In this document: piece after piece, positions 24,244-30,683 of the stretch
Layout: each line of letters starts with the position of its first letter
How positions within the stretch are numbered: position 1 is the first letter of the stretch
Assembly: GCA_022846095.1 (NCBI GenBank)
Contig: AP025583.1
Coordinates: 992,001 to 1,056,000 of the forward strand
Length of the DNA stretch: 64,000 nt
Direction of reading: 5' to 3'
Source of the DNA: Oscillospiraceae bacterium
GTDB lineage: Bacteria > Bacillota > Clostridia > Oscillospirales > Oscillospiraceae
Made by a program: the position numbers and the translations under genes
Notes under the pieces: model-generated
Told to the model about the DNA's origin: nothing
Database searches by the model: none
What the model saw: only the letters and a program-made list of their open reading frames with translations

Positions 24244-25980
24244 ATGTTATATCGTAAACGCATTATAGCATGTATATGCACGGTTGTCATGTGCTTTTCT
24301 ATAGTTGCTGTGCCTGCATCCGCTACTGAGAAGAGCGACATAGGTTGGCGTATTGCGGAAACTATTTTCGATAGCCCGTTTTCCTCCTGGGTAGTTGACT
24401 TGCTTAAAGAGTTTCTAGGCTCCGGCACCACCCCCGAGACGGCCACCCCCCAGGACTGGCAGGATGCCTATGGGCGGTACACCATCAATATCCAAAACAA
24501 TTATGGTACGTCGATTATTGATTCGGATGGCGCTGGACGAATTTATATTACTAATTGGCAGTATCATTTCGGGTCGTATAGCAGCTATTCCGATGTTGTC
24601 CCTTCTGAGTGGTCATCTTTCCATGCGTCTGTTAGCCCGCTCTCATTTTCTCTTGTAGCATCAGCGTCTACAATTGAAAATATTGTGTTTATGTCCTCTC
24701 CCTTTGGGGTTCCTGCTACAGGAGATTATGATTTCTATTATCCTTCGGCTAACATTTTTGGTGCGGTTTCTGGTTCTGGTTTTTCTTTTGGCCCTACAGC
24801 TATCTGTCAGGTTATGGAGGGTAACGATTATGTTTGGGCTGGTGCGCAACGATGGAGTAGGGATAAAAATTTAACGCAGTTTTTTATGGAAAAAGAAATC
24901 GCTTCTGTTCCTTTAAGTTCAGGAGTGCCGTATAGGCTCTGTTGGCAAGTCCCTATCTATACAAATAGTTCAGACGTGCTGTGTTCTTTTGCCGCTACTG
25001 GCTACCCTTATTTTATATGCCCGGATGCTTTTTCTGACGGTGGTTCCTCGGTTAGTGTCAACTCTCGCCCCGGCAGTCTCCAGGGTATTACCTACGGCTA
25101 CCAGAACGACACAGGTGAAATCATCGTCTACACCGACGTGGACAGCGGCATGTTCAATGAGGAAGGCGGGTATTTGTTCAATCCAGTTACGGGAGAAACC
25201 CTCCAGGCCGCAAGCTGGTACTACGACTATGAGAATCGCCGCTATGACATAGCCCTTGCCAACAACCAGGGCAGTGCCTCCCTGGAGTATGGAGATGATA
25301 AAGCCACCGTCACTATTACCAACTCCGGCAATACCGCGACTTACAATTACTTTTACATGGTGCCCGAAGGAGGCGGCGGTGAAGTTACTCCGTCCCCCAG
25401 CCCGTCCCCGGAGGTCTGCCAGCATACGTACACCTCCAGCGTCACCACCCCTGCCTCCTGCCTCTCTACCGGCCTTACCACCTACACCTGTAGCAAATGC
25501 GGGAATACCTACACCGAGATCATCCCCGCCACCGGGCACAGCTACGTAGTAGACCGCACTGTCAATACCACCTATGACAAGGATGGCAACATCCTCACCC
25601 AGGGCTACACCATCTACAAATGCACTGGCTGCGGCAATGAGTATAAAGACGCAGACAGTACAGGCCCGCCCCCCAGCGGGGGCGGAGACAGCGGCGGCAA
25701 CTGGTTTACAAACCTCTTGAAAAAGATAGGTGAATTACTCGGCTCCGTCGTCGGCGGCCTCCTGGAGCTTATCGGCACGGCCATTATGAGCATCATAGAC
25801 AGCCTCATTACCCTGGTCGGGACAGCCGTTGAAAAGCTCTCCAACCTGGTCAATCTCTTCGGCTCCTTTGGTGAAGCTCTCGGCGTGCTCTGGTCATGGC
25901 TTCCCCCGGAGGTGGTCACTGTCCTGGTCGCTGGCGTGACCGTCGTGATATTCGCCGCAGTCCTGAAAATCTTCCTGTAA
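24244..25980 (+). CDS. Inovirus minor coat/adsorption protein (pIII-like), secreted with C-terminal anchor
   Basis: The 578-residue protein has a signal peptide (RIIACICTVVMCFSIVAVPA, ending ASA near residue 27), a long polar ectodomain and a C-terminal hydrophobic anchor (about 555-578). Residues 390-475 contain two CxxC modules with spaced TxxCxxCGN motifs and an ATGH motif, of a kind common in clostridial surface proteins. A short proline/serine-rich linker (PSPSPSPE) precedes them. This layout is that of the adsorption protein that sits at the phage tip and meets the host receptor. Codon use in the first 800 bases is AT-rich, then becomes host-like from about 25.05 kb, suggesting a mosaic gene. 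The stop codon lies in the arm of a 53-bp repeat. Confidence 0.78.
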   Translation: MLYRKRIIACICTVVMCFSIVAVPASATEKSDIGWRIAETIFDSPFSSWVVDLLKEFLGSGTTPETATPQDWQDAYGRYTINIQNNYGTSIIDSDGAGRIYITNWQYHFGSYSSYSDVVPSEWSSFHASVSPLSFSLVASASTIENIVFMSSPFGVPATGDYDFYYPSANIFGAVSGSGFSFGPTAICQVMEGNDYVWAGAQRWSRDKNLTQFFMEKEIASVPLSSGVPYRLCWQVPIYTNSSDVLCSFAATGYPYFICPDAFSDGGSSVSVNSRPGSLQGITYGYQNDTGEIIVYTDVDSGMFNEEGGYLFNPVTGETLQAASWYYDYENRRYDIALANNQGSASLEYGDDKATVTITNSGNTATYNYFYMVPEGGGGEVTPSPSPSPEVCQHTYTSSVTTPASCLSTGLTTYTCSKCGNTYTEIIPATGHSYVVDRTVNTTYDKDGNILTQGYTIYKCTGCGNEYKDADSTGPPPSGGGDSGGNWFTNLLKKIGELLGSVVGGLLELIGTAIMSIIDSLITLVGTAVEKLSNLVNLFGSFGEALGVLWSWLPPEVVTVLVAGVTVVIFAAVLKIFL

Positions 25981-26029
25981 CACATACCGTCCGGCTGCAT
26001 CCGCTGGGCCTGAAGGTTTTTTGTGTTAC
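25977..26029. repeat. 53-bp inverted repeat, copy B
   Basis: GTAACACA to TGTGTTAC over exactly 53 bp; the perfect arm extends to 11 bp (CCTGTAACACA) including flanking bases. The TAA stop of the pIII-like gene is bases 2-4 of the repeat. The central block is CCGGCTGCATCCGCTGG, the reverse complement of that in copy D. Confidence 0.9.
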
Positions 26030-26046
26030 AGGCTGGAGGTATTCCA

Positions 26047-26292
26047 ATGCTTGAAGATACTGCAAAGCTCGGACAAGCCCTATTTTCCGGCTGGTGGTCT
26101 ATGCTCTCCGTCCAGGTGCCCGGCTTCACGTTTACCTTCGGCCAGATGTATTTAGGCGTAGGTATCTGTACCCTCTCGCTTTTCGTGCTCAAGCTGCTGT
26201 TTGGCTTCGGAGGCAGCGGCGGGGAGTCCTCCCGCTCCAGCTCCTCCCGGAACCCTAAAATCTCAAAAGAAAGGCAGGGTGATGAATTTTGA
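26047..26292 (+). CDS. Small phage membrane protein, candidate minor coat component
   Basis: The 81-residue protein (MLEDTAKLGQALFSGWWSML...) has one hydrophobic segment (MYLGVGICTLSLFVLKLLFG) followed by a Gly/Ser-rich and then charged tail. The ATG follows TGGAGG. It overlaps the next gene by four bases, so both are made together. Position between the adsorption protein and the small coat genes fits a pVI-like or end-cap role. That is inference, as these proteins diverge too quickly to recognise. Confidence 0.68.
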   Translation: MLEDTAKLGQALFSGWWSMLSVQVPGFTFTFGQMYLGVGICTLSLFVLKLLFGFGGSGGESSRSSSSRNPKISKERQGDEF

Positions 26293-26771
26293 AGAAGCTG
26301 CCCGTGCTCCTGCTGGTGCTGCTCCTGCTCCTGGCCGTCCCGGCCATGGCGGTGGAGAACGGTACATATGAGCTGTCGGACACTCCGGCTATCCCTTCTA
26401 TTGATGTGCCTATCATCCCCGGTGTAGATCCAGACGTGATCAGCGTCCCGGATGATGTGACGGCCTCGGTCTTTAATTTCGACCTCAACTTCAACGATGC
26501 GTCCCAGCCCGCGATTTATACCACATCCTACCTCGTTGTTTCCTCCGAAGAACCCCGCGATGGTCTCGCCGGGCTGGTGTCCTCCATCTTTGGCAGCTAC
26601 ACCCCCCGCACCTACATGACGGACACGGTAGTTGACGGCGTAATCGTGGACACCGTGGAGCAGTACGTCCCCGGCCTGGCTGGCCTGGACTATGAGTGGA
26701 TAGCTGGTGTCGCTCTATTCGGCATCATGCTGTTCTGCTTCATGAAGATGACAGGGGGCTTGTTGAAATGA
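26289..26771 (+). CDS. Secreted membrane-anchored phage protein, candidate structural or assembly protein
   Basis: The 160-residue protein begins with a classic signal peptide (MKKLPVLLLVLLLLLAVPAM, cleavage near AMA-VEN). It has an acidic ectodomain with a proline-rich part (AIPSIDVPIIPGVDPDVIS) and a C-terminal hydrophobic helix (WIAGVALFGIMLFCFMKMTG). The start is a TTG overlapping the preceding stop (TTTTGA), because the nearby ATG is in another frame and would destroy the signal peptide. A secreted, C-anchored virion or exit-complex part is likely. The next gene overlaps its stop as ATGA. Confidence 0.7.
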   Translation: MKKLPVLLLVLLLLLAVPAMAVENGTYELSDTPAIPSIDVPIIPGVDPDVISVPDDVTASVFNFDLNFNDASQPAIYTTSYLVVSSEEPRDGLAGLVSSIFGSYTPRTYMTDTVVDGVIVDTVEQYVPGLAGLDYEWIAGVALFGIMLFCFMKMTGGLLK

Positions 26772-26923
26772 TCGATATGGCCCCTATGGTTGAAATGGTA
26801 AATTTCTCTGCGGCCATGCTCCAGGCCCTGGCCGATTTCCTGGGCACCCCGCCCATTCTCTATTTGTTTGGTCTTGTCCTCCTGCTGTTCATAGCGGGAT
26901 TGTTCAAGAAAATTATGCCGTGA
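26768..26923 (+). CDS. Small phage protein of 51 residues, candidate coat protein
   Basis: The 51-residue product has an acidic/amphipathic N-terminus (MIDMAPMVEMVNFSAAMLQA), one hydrophobic helix (PILYLFGLVLLLFIAGLF) and a short basic end (KKIMP). This order, acidic outside, helix in the membrane, basic inside to touch DNA, is that of filamentous phage coat proteins. It has no cleavable signal, like the small end-cap proteins or signal-less coats. It overlaps the previous gene (ATGA). Confidence 0.68.
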   Translation: MIDMAPMVEMVNFSAAMLQALADFLGTPPILYLFGLVLLLFIAGLFKKIMP

Positions 26924-26956
26924 AAGGAGGTATAGGTTATGGAAGGAGGTGTCACT

Positions 26957-27121
26957 ATGGCGACCGTAATTGAGGCTATTACCAGTGTCTTTACTGCTGG
27001 CCTCGGCTGGGTCGGTCAGGTTGCATCCACCGTCGCAAGTGAGCCCCTGCTGCTCATCGGTGTGGTGGTCGGCTTTGTCGGCCTGGGTATCGGTCTGTTT
27101 GGCCGTCTGCTGCACGTGTAG
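26957..27121 (+). CDS. Candidate major coat protein (pVIII-like), 54 residues
   Basis: The product MATVIEAITSVFTAGLGWVG... has an amphipathic first half, a Gly/Val-rich hydrophobic helix (LLLIGVVVGFVGLGIGLFG) and a basic tail (RLLHV). Two starts each have an excellent ribosome site: ATG 26939 behind AAAGGAGGT and ATG 26957 behind AAGGAGGT, which is itself within the first codons of the longer form. The shorter form is preferred because its helix layout is the usual one. Strong ribosome sites, small size and a following terminator match the most highly expressed inovirus gene, gene VIII. Confidence 0.72.
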   Translation: MATVIEAITSVFTAGLGWVGQVASTVASEPLLLIGVVVGFVGLGIGLFGRLLHV

Positions 27122-27129
27122 CAGCTCTC

Positions 27130-27182
27130 CCAGAGGCGGGGCGCAGCGCAAACGCAGTGCGCGCGCCCCGCCCGTCTCTAAT
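27130..27182 (+). terminator. Terminator/attenuator after the major coat gene
   Basis: A long GC-rich stem (AGAGGCGGGGCGC pairing with GCGCGCCCCGCCCGTCTCT, slightly imperfect) is followed by AATTAATTTT. It divides the strongly expressed coat genes from the Zot gene, as the central terminator does in coliphage f1. Confidence 0.8.
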
Positions 27183-27202
27183 TAATTTTAGGAGGCTATA
27201 TT

Positions 27203-27916
27203 ATGCTTTCTTTCGTTATAACCATTGTCCTGGCGGTTGTACTCTGGCGCTCGTTTCTTCCTCCGAAACATCGTCAAGTGCTCAATGTCTATTTCGGAGT
27301 CCCCGGCTCCGGCAAAACGACTTTCGCGGCATGGCTCACGAAATATTGTGGCAAAGAATCCCGAATTATCCGCCTGTGCCGCAGGCAGGAAAACCGTGTA
27401 ACCAAGGCTATTATGAAAAGTCGCTTCTTCAAGCGGAAGCTGCCCGTATATTCCAATGTCCCCATTACCGGGGCCTACATGCTGGACGCGAAAACCGACA
27501 TTGGCAACTTCATGATCCAGGACGCCAAAATCATCATTGATGAAGCGGGTATTGAGTACAACAACCGCAGCTATAAGACATTCCCCTCGGAGGCCGTCTA
27601 CTTCTACAAGTACCACCGCCATTACAAAACCAGTGTGGATGTGTTCAGCCAGAGCTACGATGACATGGACATTACGCTCCGCCGCCTGGCCCAGAATTTT
27701 TATGTCGTGCGGAAGAGCCTAATCCCCTTCTGCGTTGTCCGCCGCCGTGTCCGGCGGAAGATAGGTGTGGATGAAACCACACACCAGATCATGGACTTGT
27801 ACGCCATGGGCTTCCCCATTATCGATACAAAGCGCATATTCTCCCCGCCCCTCTGGAAGCTGTTTAACAGCTACTCCAGGAAGGAGCTGCCGGGAAAGGA
27901 GTGGGCAAAGTGGTAG
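27203..27916 (+). CDS. Zot-type assembly ATPase (inovirus pI-like)
   Basis: The 237-residue protein has a Walker A (GVPGSGKTTF, residues 31-40) and Walker B (AKIIIDEAG, about 108-116), then the family segment KYHRHYKTSVDVFSQSYDDMD. This is the hallmark gene of inoviruses: it drives extrusion of phage DNA through the membrane during coat assembly. A single hydrophobic helix lies at the N-terminus (FVITIVLAVVLW), whereas coliphage pI is anchored nearer its C-terminus. The protein is also short, lacking the periplasmic extension needed to meet an outer-membrane channel, which fits a host with one membrane. The ATG follows AGGAGG. Confidence 0.9.
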   Translation: MLSFVITIVLAVVLWRSFLPPKHRQVLNVYFGVPGSGKTTFAAWLTKYCGKESRIIRLCRRQENRVTKAIMKSRFFKRKLPVYSNVPITGAYMLDAKTDIGNFMIQDAKIIIDEAGIEYNNRSYKTFPSEAVYFYKYHRHYKTSVDVFSQSYDDMDITLRRLAQNFYVVRKSLIPFCVVRRRVRRKIGVDETTHQIMDLYAMGFPIIDTKRIFSPPLWKLFNSYSRKELPGKEWAKW

Positions 27917-28047
27917 AGGACATCTTCCCGAAGGACTGTCCCCGCCGCTGCCATGGTTCCTGTATTCCGCCCTGCTGTGACTGTGACTGCCTCTATGAGT
28001 GTGCTTACTTCGGCTTCTCTGAGCTGGCCCGCCAGGAAGAGGGGTAA
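27910..28047 (+). CDS. Cysteine-rich 45-residue phage protein
   Basis: A GTG at 27910, overlapping the end of the Zot gene, opens a frame to TAA 28047. An AAAGGAG site lies eight bases upstream, inside the Zot gene, which supports real translation. The product (45 residues) has eight cysteines in a 22-residue stretch, spaced C-x3-C-x3-C-x3-CC-x-C-x-C-x3-C. No signal peptide is present. It could bind zinc or another metal, or an Fe-S cluster; I know of no inovirus protein like it. A terminator follows at once. Confidence 0.7.
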   Translation: MVEDIFPKDCPRRCHGSCIPPCCDCDCLYECAYFGFSELARQEEG

Positions 28048-28050
28048 ATG

Positions 28051-28090
28051 AAAAGCAGGCCCGTGCCTCCCGGCGCTGGCCTGCTTTCTC
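28051..28090 (+). terminator. Terminator of the phage structural operon
   Basis: AAAGCAGGCC and GGCCTGCTTT form a 10-bp stem with T residues after it. It lies right behind the Cys-rich gene and before 53-bp repeat C. Confidence 0.85.
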
Positions 28091-28143
28091 GTAACACAAT
28101 TCCCGTCCGGCCCCAGCGGAGCTGCGGCCCCCGGATGTGTTAC
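28091..28143. repeat. 53-bp inverted repeat, copy C
   Basis: Same length and ends as the other copies, with CCAGCGGAGCTGC in the centre. The TAA stop of the minus-strand gene at 28140 is part of the right arm. Confidence 0.9.
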
Positions 28144-28409
28144 ACGCTAATGCAGTGGTAGTCGATATACTTGGTATAGGCTTCCTCCAGTGTCTCGAAG
28201 TAATAACCCTGTTCCCAGTCAATGGACATATACTCGTGCTGTTGGATGCCGTAGGCTACAATGAACTGCCCTATCTGGCCCTCCCTATAGACCAGGGCCA
28301 CGCTCTTCCCCAGCTCCCGGATGAAGTGGGTGGTAAGGATATGATACCGCATGTCGTCGAAGTCGGTGATACCCTGGGCCACCTCGATATTATAAAGCCT
28401 GTACGCCAT
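28140..28409 (-). CDS. Phage cassette gene of unknown function, 89 residues
   Basis: The soluble protein (MAYRLYNIEVAQGITDFDDM...) is rich in tyrosine and acidic residues and has no membrane helix, signal or known motif. The ATG follows GGGGGAAC. It lies on the strand opposite to the structural genes, alone between 53-bp repeats C and D, with its stop inside repeat C. It resembles the two genes that follow in layout but not in sequence. Non-essential cargo such as host-takeover or phage-exclusion functions often occupies such places; here that is only a guess. Confidence 0.65.
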   Translation of the reverse strand: MAYRLYNIEVAQGITDFDDMRYHILTTHFIRELGKSVALVYREGQIGQFIVAYGIQQHEYMSIDWEQGYYFETLEEAYTKYIDYHCISV

Positions 28410-28459
28410 TTGAAGTTCCCCCTATCTTGTGTAAATCTGGTAGAATAGTTTCTGCGTTT

Positions 28460-28512
28460 GTAACACATTTTGGCTTCAGCTCCAGCGGATGCAGCCGGAC
28501 GATATGTGTTAC
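28460..28512. repeat. 53-bp inverted repeat, copy D
   Basis: GTAACACA to TGTGTTAC over 53 bp with central CCAGCGGATGCAGCCGG, the second sequence subtype (shared with copy B). The TAA of the next minus-strand gene lies in its right arm. Confidence 0.9.
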
Positions 28513-28829
28513 ACCTGGGTACCGTCCGCGATATTCTTTGCCCGCCGCCCTGCCATTTCCAAATAGCGCTTTACGCACTCCAGGTCCTGGTGCAGTAGGT
28601 GCAGCTGCTCTGTCTCCCGGCTCAGCTGGTATAGTTCTTTTCGTCGCTTGTCAATTTCCTCGTTCACGTTTTCCAACTCCCGTTTCCGGGCCTCAACGCT
28701 TTGGTAACAGAAGAGCACCAGGTTTTCAAACTTGTCGTTGAGGTTCTTGCCCTCCTGGGCCTCCAGCGCCGCTGCCACCTCGTCCGAAAAGCGGAAGGAG
28801 CGGATATTCTTCTTGGGTGCGTTATACAC
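28509..28829 (-). CDS. Ribbon-helix-helix-like phage regulator with coiled coil
   Basis: The 106-residue protein has an N-terminal segment fitting a ribbon-helix-helix DNA-binding fold (KNIRSFRFSDEVAAALEAQE, then NDKFENLVLFCYQSVE). A long charged coiled coil follows (residues 45-95, ELENVNEEIDKRRKELYQLS). The GTG at 28829 follows AAAGGAGG with good spacing; the frame reaches further upstream but without a ribosome site. It could be the phage repressor or copy-control factor and might bind the 53-bp repeats. Its own stop codon is inside repeat D. Confidence 0.65.
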   Translation of the reverse strand: MYNAPKKNIRSFRFSDEVAAALEAQEGKNLNDKFENLVLFCYQSVEARKRELENVNEEIDKRRKELYQLSRETEQLHLLHQDLECVKRYLEMAGRRAKNIADGTQV

Positions 28830-28951
28830 GGTGATGCCTCCTTTAATCTGCAATTCTCTTTGAACAACAAAAAACAAGCCATGCTGACATAAGTTCCAGG
28901 GCCGACACCGAGCCGCGCCCCGTCGCGGCGACACTTTGTAGTAGCGTTTAT

Positions 28952-29004
28952 GTAACACAATATCTTCCCGACCCCAGCGGAGCTGCCCGAGCCGGATGTG
29001 TTAC
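28952..29004. repeat. 53-bp inverted repeat, copy E
   Basis: The fifth copy, again exactly 53 bp with central CCAGCGGAGCTGC. It ends four bases before the stop codon of the minus-strand gene at 29009. About 120 bases between it and the regulator start at 28829 hold no gene. Confidence 0.9.
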
Positions 29005-29008
29005 GCAC

Positions 29009-29203
29009 TTACTCTTTATCGCAGATTTCCCATTCGCTGAGGTCGAATTGGTGTAGGGGATAGATTTCGGCAAGGCCAGCCGAAAGTCCCAGGCTGGGTT
29101 TTCCATCGTGGGTAGTTCCCTCGTAGACGAGTTCTACGCTGCCGTCGATGTACCGGAGAAACATTCCGGCTTTAATTTCTTCCCCGTGCTTATCTTTGTA
29201 CAT
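29009..29203 (-). CDS. Phage cassette gene of unknown function, 64 residues
   Basis: The small soluble protein starts MYKDKHGEEIKAGMFLRYID and continues with beta-rich sequence, as in small SH3-like barrels. ATG 29203 follows AAAGGAG at eight bases; longer in-frame starts upstream have no site. The sequence CATACTCCAAGCT in its leader is repeated 18 bases further upstream, so the ribosome site region is duplicated. It is the third single-gene unit closed by a 53-bp repeat. Function unknown. Confidence 0.62.
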   Translation of the reverse strand: MYKDKHGEEIKAGMFLRYIDGSVELVYEGTTHDGKPSLGLSAGLAEIYPLHQFDLSEWEICDKE

Positions 29204-29229
29204 ACTCCAAGCTCCTTTCATACTCCAAG

Positions 29230-29509
29230 CTATAGCCCTTCGGCCTGTGTGCCGAAAGCTCGCTCGCGAGCTTTCTTGCCTTCCCCGCTGCACATCGACA
29301 CTTTTCCCTGTCAAGGGGACCGTGGAATAAATCCAGTGCGCACACTGGTTTTATGCCGCGAAAGCCCCTTTACTGGGTAAAGTCTCGTGTGCCACCGTCG
29401 CCCCGCAGGGCGACACCACTTAACCCCCGTCTCCGCCGCGCGGAATAAAACTATACCTTGTTCCCCTCGTACTCTACTGATTAACTCTAACCACTGGGGG
29501 TAATGAGAA
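29230..29509. other. Hairpin-rich phage intergenic region (candidate packaging signal and origins)
   Basis: This gap holds no gene but several perfect hairpins: GAAAGCTCG with CGAGCTTTC (about 29262-29283), CCAGTG with CACTGG (29331-29346) and GTCGCCC with GGGCGAC (about 29398-29415). Filamentous phages keep the minus-strand origin and packaging hairpin in such an intergenic region. The 16-base hairpin CCAGTGCGCACACTGG also occurs in the host repeat near 33573. Confidence 0.5.
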
Positions 29510-30565
29510 ATGAAGCACCACCGTCAACTGGACAAAGATGACCGCCTCCGTCTGGAGACCCTTTATAATGCCGGGCACAGCAAGAAAGATATAGCGGCAC
29601 GCCTGCATGTCCATATCTCCACGGTATACCGGGAGTTGAAGCGGGGCCGATATGACAAGCTCCATTGGGACTTGTACATCATTCCGGGCTACTCTGCCGA
29701 CATTGCCCAGCGTGACCATGACTTCAAGGCCGCGGCAAAAGGCGCTCCGTTTAAGCTGGGTCATAATTATGCGCTGGCCGAAACCATAGAAGATATGATA
29801 ATCAACCGCCGTTATTCGCCCGGAGCTGCCGCCGCCGCGCTCCGCAGCTGCCCGGGGCATGGGACGCTCTGCGAGGCGACCATTTATCGTTACATAGACA
29901 TGGGTGTGTTTTCGCAGCTCACCCGTGAGTATCTCCCGGAGCGGGGGATACGCAAACACCCATACAAGAAGGTAGAGCATAAAAATAAAACCCACCTGGG
30001 AACGTCCATTGAAGAACGTCCCCAGGTGGTTTCTGATCGATCCGAATTTGGGCATTGGGAGATGGATTGTGTGGAGGGTAAGCAGGGCACGAAAGGCGCG
30101 TTTCTGGTACTCACCGAGCGCCTGACACGTGCGGAGCTGTCCTTCAAGCTCCCTCATAAAACCTCTAAGAATGTGGTGAAGGTGCTGGACAGGCTCCAGG
30201 AGCACTGCGCGTTTCGTAAACTCTTTAAGAGCATCACGATAGATAATGGCTCTGAGTTCGCTAATTCCCAGCGCATGGAGCACAGCCCCAGGGGCCGCCG
30301 CCGTACATACTGCTACTACTGCCACCCATATACAGCCTCAGAGCGTGGAAGCAATGAAGTAGCGAACCGTCTTGTCCGCCGCTGGTATCCGAAGGGCCAG
30401 CCCCTCACCGCTGTCACAGGCCGGGACTGCCGCCGTCTGTCCGCCTGGATGAACCAGTACCCCCGTGAGCTGTTAGGCTGGAAAACGGCCTCCCAGGCCT
30501 TCACAGATGCATGTCAGGCTGAGGGAATCAAAATTACCCACTATCTTTCGCAATATTTATATTGA
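29510..30565 (+). CDS. IS30-family transposase of the prophage
   Basis: The 351-residue protein has an N-terminal helix-turn-helix (LYNAGHSKKDIAARLHVHIS, then TVYRELKRG) that binds the ends. The DDE catalytic domain carries HWEMDCVEG (first Asp), SITIDNGSEFA (second Asp) and PYTASERGSNEVANRLVRRW (Glu), with IS30-type spacing. It is full length. Its gene is 20 bp from the right inverted repeat, but the left repeat is 7.4 kb away at the other end of the phage, so it probably moves the entire phage. The ATG follows GGGGGTAATGAGAA. Confidence 0.9.
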   Translation: MKHHRQLDKDDRLRLETLYNAGHSKKDIAARLHVHISTVYRELKRGRYDKLHWDLYIIPGYSADIAQRDHDFKAAAKGAPFKLGHNYALAETIEDMIINRRYSPGAAAAALRSCPGHGTLCEATIYRYIDMGVFSQLTREYLPERGIRKHPYKKVEHKNKTHLGTSIEERPQVVSDRSEFGHWEMDCVEGKQGTKGAFLVLTERLTRAELSFKLPHKTSKNVVKVLDRLQEHCAFRKLFKSITIDNGSEFANSQRMEHSPRGRRRTYCYYCHPYTASERGSNEVANRLVRRWYPKGQPLTAVTGRDCRRLSAWMNQYPRELLGWKTASQAFTDACQAEGIKITHYLSQYLY

Positions 30566-30587
30566 CTTTTCATGGGATAAATGGCAG
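30545..30587. repeat. Right end of the prophage: terminal inverted repeat and direct repeat
   Basis: CTTTCGCAATA (30545-30555) is the complement of the left-end repeat and overlaps the transposase C-terminal codons. After a 17-base spacer comes TGGGATAAATGGCAG (30573-30587). The left-hand spacer is 16 bases, so the ends are nearly symmetrical. Confidence 0.75.
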
Positions 30588-30683
30588 GGGCAAATTTCTC
30601 TTTCACTCTACCATTTAAGGGGCGTTTATGATAAAATATCATGAACTATGGATTTTCCCCCGGCGTGGAAGGAGGGCGGCGAC

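Larger units (their letters stand above)
22030..30587. mobile_element. Inovirus-like (filamentous phage) prophage with its own IS30-type transposase
   Basis: The 8.56-kb element is bracketed by a 15-bp direct repeat TGGGATAAATGGCAG (22030-22044 and 30573-30587). Just inside is an 11-bp perfect inverted repeat TATTGCGAAAG (22061-22071; complement at 30545-30555), extended imperfectly inward. Gene content is that of a filamentous ssDNA phage: HUH replication initiator, small single-helix coat proteins, a signal-peptide/C-anchor adsorption protein and a Zot ATPase. Base composition is lower in GC than the host flanks, especially at 23.7-25 kb. The only recombinase is an IS30-family transposase at the right end. 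No second inverted repeat lies next to the transposase, so the mobile unit is the phage as a whole. Spiroplasma inoviruses are a known precedent for IS30-type transposases. Confidence 0.85.

Noticed and set aside
28091-29203. Integron attC sites as an explanation for the 53-bp repeats
   Set aside because: Position at gene ends is reminiscent, but the ends GTAACACA/TGTGTTAC do not match RYYYAAC/GTTRRRY and no integron integrase is in the window.
29510-30565. An ordinary IS30 copy that landed in the prophage
   Set aside because: No inverted repeat matching TATTGCGAAAG lies left of the transposase; the partner repeat is at the far end of the phage. Kept as a test in the findings.
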